Source: Arthrobacter sunyaminii
GTDB lineage: Bacteria; Actinomycetota; Actinomycetes; Actinomycetales; Micrococcaceae
Assembly: GCF_018866305.1 (NCBI RefSeq)
Contig: NZ_CP076456.1
Location: forward strand, 2,046,001 to 2,110,000
DNA length: 64,000 bases
Direction of reading: 5' to 3'
Position 1 is the first letter of the stretch. Each line of letters starts with the position of its first letter. The position numbers were made by a program, and so were the translations under genes. This document shows positions 38,902-46,191 of the stretch, piece by piece. The notes under the pieces were generated by a model. That model searched no databases. It saw nothing but the letters and a program-made list of their open reading frames with translations, and was not told the DNA's origin.

Positions 38902-38931
38902 GCTGTGAGTTTATGTGAGTATGGTGAGTTT
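38861..38931. repeat. duplicated triple repeat of TGTGAGTTT-like 9-mers at the ATPase start
   Basis: Six copies of a TGTGAGTTT-like 9-mer start at 38861, 38871, 38880, 38904, 38914 and 38923. They form two blocks of three with identical internal spacing (10 and 9 bp), offset by 43 bp. Over 28 bp the two blocks agree at 24 positions. The block in the coding frame encodes ETHKTHTNSQ. The other lies upstream of the ATG and encodes the similar ETHHTHINSQ in a different frame, so this is a diverged 43-bp tandem duplication. Confidence 0.85.
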
Positions 38932-38980
38932 CGCCATCGGTACCCGGGCCGGTTATTTTGACCTTCTTTGGCAACAAGGG

Positions 38981-39009
38981 TTGACGATGGCGGCGCGTCA
39001 GCTTATGTT
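38981..39009 (+). promoter_or_regulatory. leaderless promoter of the HTH/Clp-N operon
   Basis: TTGACG (38981-38986), 17 bp and TATGTT (39004-39009) make a near-consensus promoter. The start point seven bases after the -10 is 39016, the A of the ATG of the HTH gene. No ribosome binding site is present before that ATG. Confidence 0.7.
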
Positions 39010-39015
39010 GACGAT

Positions 39016-39261
39016 ATGGCCACACGGGACGAACTGATCAGCGACGGCACCAGCCGTGATCCTGCCGTGGGATTGCGCGCAGTGGCGGCTCTGCGGCGCC
39101 TCGTGGAACAGCTTGAGGATCTCCAGGTGGAGAATGCCCGGCGTCTGGGTTGGTCGTGGGCGGAAATTGCCGCCGTCGTCGGGGTATCAAAGCAGGCAGT
39201 GCACAAAAAGCATGCCGGGCGGCTTGGCCGCTCCAAGGACAGGGGAGGCAGCGATGTTTGA
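39016..39261 (+). CDS. small helix-turn-helix protein paired with a Clp-N protein
   Basis: The 81-residue protein begins MATRDELISDGTSRDPAVGL. It has a helical dimerisation-like stretch, LRRLVEQLEDLQVENARRLG, and a helix-turn-helix, WSWAEIAAVVGVSKQAVHKK. An upstream in-frame ATG exists, but the start at 39016 coincides with the predicted transcription start, giving a leaderless mRNA. Its last codons overlap the next gene by 8 bp. It is probably an autoregulator or a DNA-binding partner of the downstream double Clp-N protein. This gene pair is recognisable in actinobacteria but not characterised to my knowledge. Confidence 0.8.
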   Translation: MATRDELISDGTSRDPAVGLRAVAALRRLVEQLEDLQVENARRLGWSWAEIAAVVGVSKQAVHKKHAGRLGRSKDRGGSDV

Positions 39262-39808
39262 ACGGTTTACCCAGGACGCACGCACAATTGTCATTGAAGC
39301 GCAGGAACAGGCAAGGAAGCTGGAGGCCCGCGAAATAACGGCAGACCATCTCCTGCTCGGCATCTTGGCCGGCGGCGACAATCCCGCCGCCCGGGTCCTG
39401 CACCAGCTCGGCATCGAGAGTGATGCCGTGGCACAGCGCACCCAAGGACTCGGTGCCGCTGACGCGCAGGCATTGGAGGCCATCGGCGTCGACCTGTACG
39501 CGGTCCGAAAACGCGTGGAAGCCAGCTTCGGGGCCGGAGCTCTGGACCGGCCGCAGCGCCGGCGCTTCCGGTTCCCGGGCCGCAGCAGTGCCGGCCATAT
39601 CCCCTTCACCGCGTCAGCCAAGGGAGCCTTGGAACATTCACTGCGCCAAGCGATCGCGTTGAACGATAAGGCGATTACCGTTGAGCACATCCTGCTTGGG
39701 CTGATTGCCGAGGACTCCGGGCTGGCGGCGCGAACGATCGCTTCACTGGGAGTAGACCCGGCACAGGTGCGGGCAGCCGTGCTCCGGGAACGGGGAAAGG
39801 CCGCCTAG
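39254..39808 (+). CDS. double Clp N-terminal domain protein without ATPase
   Basis: This 184-residue protein consists of two Clp-N (ClpA/ClpC N-terminal) repeats and nothing else. The first is MFERFTQDARTIVIEAQEQA with ITADHLLLGILAGG. The second is FTASAKGALEHSLRQAIALN with ITVEHILLGLIAEDSG. They are joined by a basic linker (RPQRRRFRFPGR). Clp-N domains bind substrates or adaptors of the Clp chaperone, so the protein may be an adaptor or anti-adaptor. GGGGAGG precedes its ATG, which overlaps the end of the HTH gene; the two are clearly coupled. Confidence 0.85.
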   Translation: MFERFTQDARTIVIEAQEQARKLEAREITADHLLLGILAGGDNPAARVLHQLGIESDAVAQRTQGLGAADAQALEAIGVDLYAVRKRVEASFGAGALDRPQRRRFRFPGRSSAGHIPFTASAKGALEHSLRQAIALNDKAITVEHILLGLIAEDSGLAARTIASLGVDPAQVRAAVLRERGKAA

Positions 39809-39858
39809 TAACACTTGCGGATACAAGCAGTGGACTCAGGCAGGGGAGTGCCGGCCGT

Positions 39859-41166
39859 TCATTCTGCCGCCCGGCGCAACAGCAACTCCCGCTCCCGGGC
39901 ATTCCCCGCCAACGCTGCGGAGGCCGCAAATTCGGCGCGGGCTTCATCCGGGCGCCCGAGCCGGACCAGCAGCTCGCCGCGCACACTGGGCAGCAAATGG
40001 GAGCCCCGCAGTGCTCCCTGCGAGACGAGGCGGTCCACAATCGCCAGCGCGGTTGCCGGGCCGGTCGCCATCGAGACCGCCACCGCCCGGTTCAATTCCA
40101 CCACCGGGCTGGGCGCCAGCCGACCGAGAGCCTCATACAGCAGCACAATCTGCTCCCAATCCGTGTCATCAATCCTCACCGCATCACAGTGGCACTGGGC
40201 GATGGCTGCCTGCAGCGCATAGTTTCCCCGTCCATGACCAAGCGCATCCGCGCATGCCAGCGCTTCGCGTCCGCGTTCAATCTGGCCGCGGTTCCAGCGG
40301 CTCCGATCCTGATCCGCCAGCAGGATCGGCGTACCGTCACCCCGGGTCCGGGCAGCAAACCGGGAGGCCTGGAACTCCATCAGTGCAACGAGCGCGTGCG
40401 CCTCCGGCTCCCGCGGCACCAGCCGCGCCAGGACACGACCCAGCCGCAGCGCTTCGCCCGCCAGGTCTCGCCGTATCCATTGGTTGCCGGATGTTGCCGA
40501 GTACCCTTCGGTGAACATCAGGTAGATCACCCGGAGCACGCCGGCCAGCCTCGGCGCCCACTCGCGGGGCTCGGGAACCTCAAACGGAACTTTGGCGGCC
40601 GCCAAGGTCCTTTTGGCCCGAACAATGCGCTGCTGCACCGTCGCCACGGGGAGAACGAAAAGCCTGGCAATGTCCGCGGTGGACAACCCGCCCACCACAC
40701 GAAGCGTCAAGGCAATCTGCGCCTCACGGGGGAGGACTGGATGGCAGGCGGAAAAGACCAGCCGGAGGACGTCGTCGGGGACGGGATCCCAGTCCACGAC
40801 GACGTCGTCCTTTACTTCCTGCGCCAGCTGGCGGTACCGCGCGTCCAACCGTTCAGCCCGCCGCCAGCTGTCGATGGCCCTGCGTTTGGCCACCGCTGTG
40901 AGCCAGGCAGCCGGATTCCGGGGCACGCCTGTTGCAGGCCACTGCTCGAGCGCATCCGCAACGGCTTCCTGTGCCATGTCTTCGGCAAAGCCGATGTCGC
41001 CGGTGACCCGTGCCAGGGCAGCGACAATCCGGGGGCCTTCGATGCGCCACAGCGCCTCGATACGGCGGGGGACCGCCGCCCTCAGGACCTCGTCCTGAAC
41101 CACGGAGGATCTCGGTTTGGCGGCTACGCGTTCTCCGCGCGCAGTTTCGCCTCTTCTTCGCGCCAT
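39859..41166 (-). CDS. ECF sigma factor, ECF42 type with C-terminal extension
   Basis: The 435-residue protein starts with an ECF sigma core. Region 2 has ARVTGDIGFAEDMAQEAVAD and PAAWLTAVAKRRAIDSWRR. Region 4 has IALTLRVVGGLSTADIARLF and PVATVQQRIVRAKRTLA. A long C-terminal TPR-like/DUF6596 extension follows, with YLMFTEGYSATSG, LLADQDRSRWNRGQI and LYEALGRLAPSPVVELNRAVA. This is the ECF42 architecture, which lacks an anti-sigma factor and is associated with DGPF proteins, as here. The DGPF gene lies upstream on the same strand and overlaps it by 43 bp. The ATG is preceded by GGAAGAAGG. The target promoter is unknown. Confidence 0.92.
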   Translation of the reverse strand: MARRRGETARGERVAAKPRSSVVQDEVLRAAVPRRIEALWRIEGPRIVAALARVTGDIGFAEDMAQEAVADALEQWPATGVPRNPAAWLTAVAKRRAIDSWRRAERLDARYRQLAQEVKDDVVVDWDPVPDDVLRLVFSACHPVLPREAQIALTLRVVGGLSTADIARLFVLPVATVQQRIVRAKRTLAAAKVPFEVPEPREWAPRLAGVLRVIYLMFTEGYSATSGNQWIRRDLAGEALRLGRVLARLVPREPEAHALVALMEFQASRFAARTRGDGTPILLADQDRSRWNRGQIERGREALACADALGHGRGNYALQAAIAQCHCDAVRIDDTDWEQIVLLYEALGRLAPSPVVELNRAVAVSMATGPATALAIVDRLVSQGALRGSHLLPSVRGELLVRLGRPDEARAEFAASAALAGNARERELLLRRAAE

Positions 41167-41573
41167 CCTTCTTCCTTTTGGATGTACTCGTTATCGGCGA
41201 ACGCGGCGAAATCTTCGGCCTCAGTTACCCGGCGAACCTCCAGCTTGGAGCCGGCACCCAGCGGGCATCGCCTCGCCCATTCGGCCGCTTCGTCTTTGGA
41301 GGACACCTGCAGGATCCAGAACCCGTTGAACAGCTCGTGGGTTTCGCCGTAGGGGCCGTCGGTAACCAGCGGGGGATCCTCCGAGAAATCGACGACGAAC
41401 GAGTTGTCCGGATCCTGTGCCACGTCGGCCAGGCCTTCTCCGGCGAGCAGGACCCCGGCGTTGATCATCGATTCGTTGTAGGCACCCATCCGGTTGATGA
41501 CTTCCTCGAAGGGCAGATCCTTATAGGCTTCCTGTGCTGCGTCAGTAGAACGCATGATGAGCATGTATTTCAC
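41124..41573 (-). CDS. DGPF (YCII-like) domain protein, ECF42 partner
   Basis: The 149-residue YCII/DGPF-family protein begins VKYMLIMRSTDAAQEAYKDL. It contains the eponymous motif in PLVTDGPYGETHELFNGFWI and ends with a basic/acidic helical tail. GTG 41573 is the start because AAGGAG lies six bases upstream. Proteins of this family accompany ECF42 sigma factors and are often targets of them. Whether they sense something or act as enzymes is unknown. The 3' end overlaps the sigma gene by 43 bp, which couples their expression. Confidence 0.9.
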   Translation of the reverse strand: MKYMLIMRSTDAAQEAYKDLPFEEVINRMGAYNESMINAGVLLAGEGLADVAQDPDNSFVVDFSEDPPLVTDGPYGETHELFNGFWILQVSSKDEAAEWARRCPLGAGSKLEVRRVTEAEDFAAFADNEYIQKEEGWREEEAKLRAENA

Positions 41574-41768
41574 GGCTGACTCCTTCTTCATCATGAAGCC
41601 GCGGTGTGCGCCTTCTACTATGCCGTCGAACGGCACCCCGGGATATCGACGCCGGAAGAAAAGTTTCCGGAGCTAGCCGCAGCGTTTGCCGTCGACCGCT
41701 GCACGGGGCTGAGTTCCAGCTGCGAAGGTACCGGCGCAGGCGGTGCGGGGGAGCTCCTTCTCAGCGTT

Positions 41769-41796
41769 ACTTTACATAATGTAGATTATCGGCGTT
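41769..41796 (-). other. dif-like XerC/XerD recombination site
   Basis: Read on the minus strand, the 28 bp divide into an 11-bp left arm AACGCCGATAA, a 6-bp centre TCTACA and an 11-bp right arm TTATGTAAAGT. This is the 11-6-11 layout of bacterial dif sites. The inner ATAA/TTAT ends and the right arm are close to the E. coli XerD arm TTATGTTAAAT (9 of 11). The site lies in a long gene-free stretch, in a part of the chromosome where the proteasome locus is often near the terminus in actinobacteria. The assignment is from pattern only. Confidence 0.6.
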
Positions 41797-42007
41797 ATAT
41801 CAGAGTCGCCCGAGAGGGGCTGCAGACCAGTTTCCTGCATTACTGAAAAGTCACCATCTGCACCCGCAGCCGAGACCTTCGGCTACGCCCCAGGCTCATC
41901 CTCGGAGTCGGCGATAGCTCTGAGCTCTCCAGTTCCTGCTCCGGATCTGCACATACGGGTCACTTCCTGCAGGACTGCTGCACCGCCCACCCGCACACCC
42001 GCATGAG

Positions 42008-42165
42008 TTGACATAACGTGCCCCGACGAACTGACCGCCGGTCCGGCGCCCTGGATTCTTGTTGACATAACGCCTCGAGCGGCAGCGAGCCGCGGAAGCG
42101 CACCCGCCGCAGCTTGTCATAACACTAAAGACCCGCCTGGACTGCCAGGTGCCGGATGACATAAC
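42008..42165 (-). repeat. four GTTATGTCAA-like repeats resembling a dif arm
   Basis: Minus-strand copies are GTTATGTCAA at 42017-42008 and 42071-42062 (each preceded by C), GTTATGACAA at 42123-42114 and GTTATGTCAT at 42165-42156. All are in the same orientation, 42-54 bp apart, and resemble the XerD-side arm TTATGTAAAGT of the neighbouring dif-like site. No opposite arm accompanies them. Confidence 0.7.
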
Positions 42166-42350
42166 TACGGCAAGGCTCCCAGTGCCGATCCCCTGCCGTC
42201 CCCTGCTGTTTCCGTTGACGACCGGGTGAAACCCTGGAGCAAACGACGAAACCTACGCAGGCAGCACAGCGGTGATTGAGCAAAAAAATAGGGTACAGGT
42301 CACTTCCCCCGGGGCGCCGTAGGGCCTATCATGGCCGTTTTCATTCCCAG

Positions 42351-42379
42351 TTGGTGAAATCAACCCTCATCGCTATATG
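42351..42379 (+). promoter_or_regulatory. promoter of the DUF4193 gene
   Basis: TTGGTG (42351-42356), 17 bp and TATATG (42374-42379) form a plausible housekeeping promoter about 45 bp before the ATG. The AGGAG at 42405-42409 is 13 bases from the start codon, a rather long spacing. Confidence 0.5.
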
Positions 42380-42422
42380 ATCTACGCCTAACCCCCCAAA
42401 TTTCAGGAGAAAAGCACAACAA

Positions 42423-42728
42423 ATGGCTACTGATTACGATGCTCCGCGCGTCAAGGAAGAAGACCGTCCAAGCGACTCCCTTGAAGGGCTGAAAGCACAG
42501 CAGCGCGGCGGCGCCATGACGGCCGTTCGCGACGTCGCTGACGAAACGGATGCCATCGACGGTTTTGAACTTCCCGGTGCGGATTTGTCCGGCGAAGAAC
42601 TGCTCATCAAGGTTGTCCCGGCACAGGCTGACGAGTTCACCTGCATGTCCTGCTTCCTGGTACGCCACCGCTCACAGATCGCCAAGGAAAAGAACGGCGA
42701 CAAGTACTGCGTGGACTGCGAAGGCTAA
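42423..42728 (+). CDS. DUF4193 zinc-ribbon protein
   Basis: The 101-residue actinobacterial protein begins MATDYDAPRVKEEDRPSDSL and contains the family core FELPGADLSGEELLIKVVP. The C-terminal zinc ribbon has Cys74-Cys77 in FTCMSCFLVRHRSQ and Cys96-Cys99 in YCVDCEG. The acidic N-terminal half is probably disordered. The family is nearly universal in actinobacteria, and its function is unknown to me. It is a single-gene unit with its own promoter and a strong intrinsic terminator. Confidence 0.92.
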   Translation: MATDYDAPRVKEEDRPSDSLEGLKAQQRGGAMTAVRDVADETDAIDGFELPGADLSGEELLIKVVPAQADEFTCMSCFLVRHRSQIAKEKNGDKYCVDCEG

Positions 42729-42743
42729 CTCTTCCGCATCTGG

Positions 42744-42796
42744 CCCGGTTTGGAAGTCTACGGCGTTGCCGTGGCATCCAAACCGGGTATTTTTTT
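42744..42796 (+). terminator. intrinsic terminator after the DUF4193 gene
   Basis: CCCGGTTTGGA (42744-42754) pairs perfectly with TCCAAACCGGG (42777-42787). The 22-base loop contains a smaller ACGGC/GCCGT hairpin. TATTTTTTT follows immediately. Confidence 0.92.
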
Positions 42797-42814
42797 GCCC
42801 GCCGCGCCGCGTGT

Positions 42815-43369
42815 TCACTCCACGGTTTGGACCACTTCGTTCCGGCGTAGGAACCACGGCCTGTACGGCGGGTCAAACAGGGCGAAGCGCGGCAGCCCCA
42901 GCGGAGTCAAACCCGCGGCACTGACCGCCTCCCCCAGCGCCGCGGCGTGGTCCAGATAGTTGCGTGACGTCCATCGGCCCGAAAACGAGGCTGCCGCTCC
43001 CCGGCTTTCCGGCATCGCGACAATGGTCACGGCGGGATCATCCGGGTCAGGGGCCGTATCAGTGGACAGAGTTTCCGGAAGCACAAAGGCCACGGTGTAT
43101 GTCTCGTCCAGGGCCTGAGGATGCAATACCACCGGCGCGGTCATGGGGATCTTCACCGGCGTCGAATGAATCGCGGGGTCCTGCGACGGATCCGAAGGGT
43201 TGGACCGATTCTTCCCGCTGATGTAGCCGAACAGGTATCGGAACGCAGTGTTGCCCGCCGCTTCAATAGACGAATGGACTGTTACCTGTGCCACCAGATG
43301 GGCTGGGTAGTTCCGCAGCTCGAAGCCGGGGAGAACCGCCAGGACTTGATATGGCTGCTGTTCTGTCAT
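42815..43369 (-). CDS. SOUL-family heme-binding-type protein
   Basis: The 184-residue protein has the SOUL/HBP pattern: YQVLAVLPGFELRNYPAHLV at the start, AFRYLFGYISGKNRS, the PVKIPMTAPV motif characteristic of the family, and VAMPESRGAAASFSGRWT. Bacterial members are proposed to bind heme or other tetrapyrroles, but this has not been shown here. No signal peptide is seen. It is divergent from the peptide deformylase gene with 63 bp between starts. Confidence 0.88.
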   Translation of the reverse strand: MTEQQPYQVLAVLPGFELRNYPAHLVAQVTVHSSIEAAGNTAFRYLFGYISGKNRSNPSDPSQDPAIHSTPVKIPMTAPVVLHPQALDETYTVAFVLPETLSTDTAPDPDDPAVTIVAMPESRGAAASFSGRWTSRNYLDHAAALGEAVSAAGLTPLGLPRFALFDPPYRPWFLRRNEVVQTVE

Positions 43370-43432
43370 GGTGGCCCGAGCTTACCGGGGCACTGCCGCC
43401 GTGAGAATGGTGGAAGCAACTAGGATGGGGCG

Positions 43433-44056
43433 GTGCCCACAGAAACTTCACTCATCCGCGATCTTGTCCTGCCCCTGCTGGAAACGGATCTGCCGCCGAT
43501 CGTACAGTTGGGCCATCCGGCCCTTCGACAGCCCGCACTCCCCTACGACGGCCAGCTCGACGACGGTGAACTGGCTGCCTTCATTTCTCTGATGCGCCGG
43601 GTTATGCACGCTGCCCCCGGGGTGGGCCTTGCCGCCCCGCAGCTGGGCATCCCGCTGCAGGTGGCAGTGCTGGAAGACACCTTCGAGGATCCCGAGCTCA
43701 CCGATCTGCGTGAACGTCTCCCCCTGGCCTTCTTCACGATTATCAATCCGGCCTACCAACCGGCCGGGCCCGAAACCGTTGAGTTTTACGAGGGCTGTCT
43801 GTCCTTCAACGGCTACCAGGGCGTTGTTCCGCGGTTCCGGTCCGTTTCCCTGCAATACACCGATACCGGCGGGGCTTCCGTGGAACGGACCTTCCAGGGC
43901 TGGCAGGCACGGATTGTTCAGCATGAAACGGACCATCTGGGCGGCACGGTGTACGTCGACAAGGTCCTGACCCGCTCATTGTGCAGCAACGCGGAATACC
44001 TGCGCCGCTGGGCCTCGCCCTCCATCGACGAGGCCCGGCGCGGGTTGGGCTTCTAG
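43433..44056 (+). CDS. def: peptide deformylase
   Basis: The enzyme removes the formyl group from the initiator methionine of new proteins. The three family motifs are present: GVGLAAPQ (residues 63-70), EGCLSF with metal ligand Cys122, and QHETDHLGG with ligands His164 and His168 and catalytic Glu165. The asparagine of the usual HEXDHLNG is replaced by glycine. The protein is 207 residues, slightly long, with an insertion between motifs 1 and 2. The GTG start at 43433 has AGGA seven bases upstream. It converges with the S9 peptidase gene with six bases between stops. Confidence 0.94.
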   Translation: MPTETSLIRDLVLPLLETDLPPIVQLGHPALRQPALPYDGQLDDGELAAFISLMRRVMHAAPGVGLAAPQLGIPLQVAVLEDTFEDPELTDLRERLPLAFFTIINPAYQPAGPETVEFYEGCLSFNGYQGVVPRFRSVSLQYTDTGGASVERTFQGWQARIVQHETDHLGGTVYVDKVLTRSLCSNAEYLRRWASPSIDEARRGLGF

Positions 44057-44062
44057 GCGCGT

Positions 44063-46117
44063 CTAGAGGCCGACGGCGTCCGCCGGTCCGGCCGGCTCCT
44101 CCCCCGGGTTCCCCGGCGTCGGCAGCCACTGTGCCCACCAGCGCAGGATGTGCTCAAAACGCTGCCTCCGGTGCCAGGGAGTTCCTGCACGGGAGAGCTC
44201 GTGGTTCTCGCCCGGAAACAGCAACAGTTCCGTGGTAACCCCGTGCTGCTTCAATGCCGTGTAATAACGCTGTGCCTGCTCCACCGGACAGCGCAAATCC
44301 TCTTCTGAATGGATGACCAGGGTGGGCGTCCGGACGTCTCCCACCCCGGCCATCGGGCTTTGCGCCAGGACTTTGGCAGGGTCCCCACCGGTGTAGGCGG
44401 CGCTGAAGAACCATCCAATATCGGCAGAGCCGATGAAGGACAGCGGATCCAGGAACCCGCGTTCCACAATGGCGGCGGTGAACCTGTGGTCATTGGCGAT
44501 GGTCCATGCGCTGAGGTAGCCGCCGTAGGATCCGCCCATCACTCCCAACCGTTCACTGTCCAGTTCCGGATGGTCCCGGAGCACCCCTTCCAGGAAGGAC
44601 AGGACGTCATCCAAGTCCACGGTTCCCATGGCTTCCTTGATCACCCGGCCGTGTTCCTGCCCGTACCCGGCCGATCCGCGCGGGTTGCACTGGACCACCG
44701 CGTAACCGGCGGCTGCGTAGGCCTGCGCTTCGTCGAAGTAGGCACAGTCAAACTGGGCGAACGGTCCGCCGTGGATGTTCAGCAGCACCGGATGCGGGCC
44801 GGGGCCTTCGGGCAGGGCCACCCAGCCGTGTACCGGGTAACCGTCCCGGGACGGATGCGTCTGCTCCGCCAGAGGCGCCAGCCGCGTTTGCGAACGCAGC
44901 GGTGCGGAGAAATCCGTCAGTGTCCGGAGCCCTCCCGTGTCCAGCACGGCCGCGTCTCCCATGGTCCGCGCATCGGCATAGCTGACGACGACGGCGCCTG
45001 CAGCTGCCGCTGCGCCCTGGATTACGCGGGGACCGGTAACAAGCACCTCCTGTTCGCCTTGGGCATCAACCCGCAGCAGCTCCACGCTGCCCCGGGTTCG
45101 GTTGAAAACCAGAACCGCTGAACCCCCGGCGGGAACGATGCCGCCCTCCGCCAGGTCGATGGCCTCCGGCTCGGTGAGCCGGCGGGCAGGTGCCGAACCG
45201 TCCGACGGCACGACGTACAGCGAGGTGTTGCGGGCCACGAAATCAGTGCCGGACGCGGAAAGCTCCGAGGCCAGGAAGAACAGCCATTCACCGTCGTCGC
45301 TCGGTGTCGGGGACGTGGCACCCAGAGAGACCGCACCGCCCGGGTTGGTGAGACGTTCCGGCTCTCCGCCGGACAGTTCGAGGGAGTAGACGTCGGATAC
45401 CAGGTCCTCATCAGCGGTGTCATGAAGCGACGAGGTAAACAGAATGCGCTTGCCGTCTGCCGAGAAAACAGGTGCGGAAGTATCGGCTTCGGCGTTCGTG
45501 AGCTGCCGGGCAACAGGGAACCGGCCGGCAGCGGCATTCTCGCCGAGGGATTCCTTCACCCGCCCCGCAGGCTCAATCCACGGCTCGGCATCCAGTGCCG
45601 GCACGTCGAGCAGAAAAGCCTGCATCCGTTTGTCCACTGTGTAGCCGGCACCGTTTGCCCGGTATTTGAAGCTGCTGATCAGGCGCGGATCCTCCGCGCC
45701 TGCGGCGACGCCGTCGACCGTTCCGTACCTGCCGTGAACGGGAACCCTTGAGGTGAACACCATCTGGGCGGAATTCGGGGAAAAGCGGAACCAGGTCACG
45801 CCCATTTTGGCATCGGTAAGCTGCACAGGCTCACCTCCCGCCGCCGGAACCGTGAAGACCTGCGGCTTGTTCCCGGGGGCCGAACGCAGGAAAGCGAGCA
45901 TATTCCCGTCGGGTGAAACCTGCGGCTGGGTGTCGGAAAAACCTCTGGTCAGGCGCCGCGGCGTGCCTCCGCCGCCCAGAGGCACAGACCAGAGTTGGCC
46001 CACGTAGGCGTCGGCCGCGAAATCGGGTCTGGTGGCAGACACCACGGCGTGCGTGCCGTCCGGATGAATGGTAGGAGCAGAGACGGAGGTCAGGAGATCC
46101 AGATCACATGGTTTCAC
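44063..46117 (-). CDS. S9-family peptidase (acylaminoacyl peptidase-like)
   Basis: The serine peptidase of about 684 residues has an N-terminal beta-propeller made of TolB/WD40-like blades (QPQVSPDGNMLAFLRS and similar). A C-terminal alpha/beta-hydrolase domain follows. The catalytic Ser is in GVMGGSYGGYLSAW, the Asp probably in VIHSEEDLRCPVEQ and the His in FPGENHELSRAG. It should cleave short peptides or acyl-amino acids in the cytoplasm, since no signal peptide is present. The GTG at 46117 (VKPCDLDLL) is the likely start; a TAGGCT seven bases upstream could be a -10 giving a leaderless transcript. Confidence 0.9.
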   Translation of the reverse strand: MKPCDLDLLTSVSAPTIHPDGTHAVVSATRPDFAADAYVGQLWSVPLGGGGTPRRLTRGFSDTQPQVSPDGNMLAFLRSAPGNKPQVFTVPAAGGEPVQLTDAKMGVTWFRFSPNSAQMVFTSRVPVHGRYGTVDGVAAGAEDPRLISSFKYRANGAGYTVDKRMQAFLLDVPALDAEPWIEPAGRVKESLGENAAAGRFPVARQLTNAEADTSAPVFSADGKRILFTSSLHDTADEDLVSDVYSLELSGGEPERLTNPGGAVSLGATSPTPSDDGEWLFFLASELSASGTDFVARNTSLYVVPSDGSAPARRLTEPEAIDLAEGGIVPAGGSAVLVFNRTRGSVELLRVDAQGEQEVLVTGPRVIQGAAAAAGAVVVSYADARTMGDAAVLDTGGLRTLTDFSAPLRSQTRLAPLAEQTHPSRDGYPVHGWVALPEGPGPHPVLLNIHGGPFAQFDCAYFDEAQAYAAAGYAVVQCNPRGSAGYGQEHGRVIKEAMGTVDLDDVLSFLEGVLRDHPELDSERLGVMGGSYGGYLSAWTIANDHRFTAAIVERGFLDPLSFIGSADIGWFFSAAYTGGDPAKVLAQSPMAGVGDVRTPTLVIHSEEDLRCPVEQAQRYYTALKQHGVTTELLLFPGENHELSRAGTPWHRRQRFEHILRWWAQWLPTPGNPGEEPAGPADAVGL

Positions 46118-46141
46118 GCGCTTGAGCCTACTACCGATGCC

Positions 46142-46174
46142 GGTCCCGGACGTGAGGTAAGCACGTCCCGGACC
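46142..46174. promoter_or_regulatory. inverted repeat in the divergent S9 peptidase/methyltransferase promoter
   Basis: GGTCCCGGACGTG (46142-46154) and CACGTCCCGGACC (46162-46174) are inverted with one mismatch in 13 and a 7-bp gap. The element lies between two divergent start codons 74 bp apart, next to TAAGAT at 46180-46185. That hexamer as a -10 would place transcription start on the methyltransferase ATG. Confidence 0.55.
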
Positions 46175-46191
46175 GCACCTAAGATAGAAGG

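Larger units (their letters stand above)
41574..42422. other. 849-bp non-coding interval
   Basis: No convincing gene was found. The short open frames on both strands lack ribosome binding sites and recognisable protein sequence. From left to right the stretch holds a small hairpin (CCGGAA 41652-41657 with TTCCGG 41665-41670), the dif-like site at 41769-41796, four arm-like repeats between 42008 and 42165, and the DUF4193 promoter near its right end. Confidence 0.75.

Noticed and set aside
41604..41846. 80-codon frame in the long intergenic region
   Set aside because: It overlaps the dif-like site, has no ribosome binding site and no protein-like pattern.
41896..42162. Minus-strand frames containing YVN and MSTR peptides
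   Set aside because: Their starts fall on the repeated GTTATGTCAA elements, so they reflect repeats rather than genes.
42008..42165. CRISPR-like array
   Set aside because: The repeats are only about 10 bp, unequally spaced and degenerate, and no cas gene is present.
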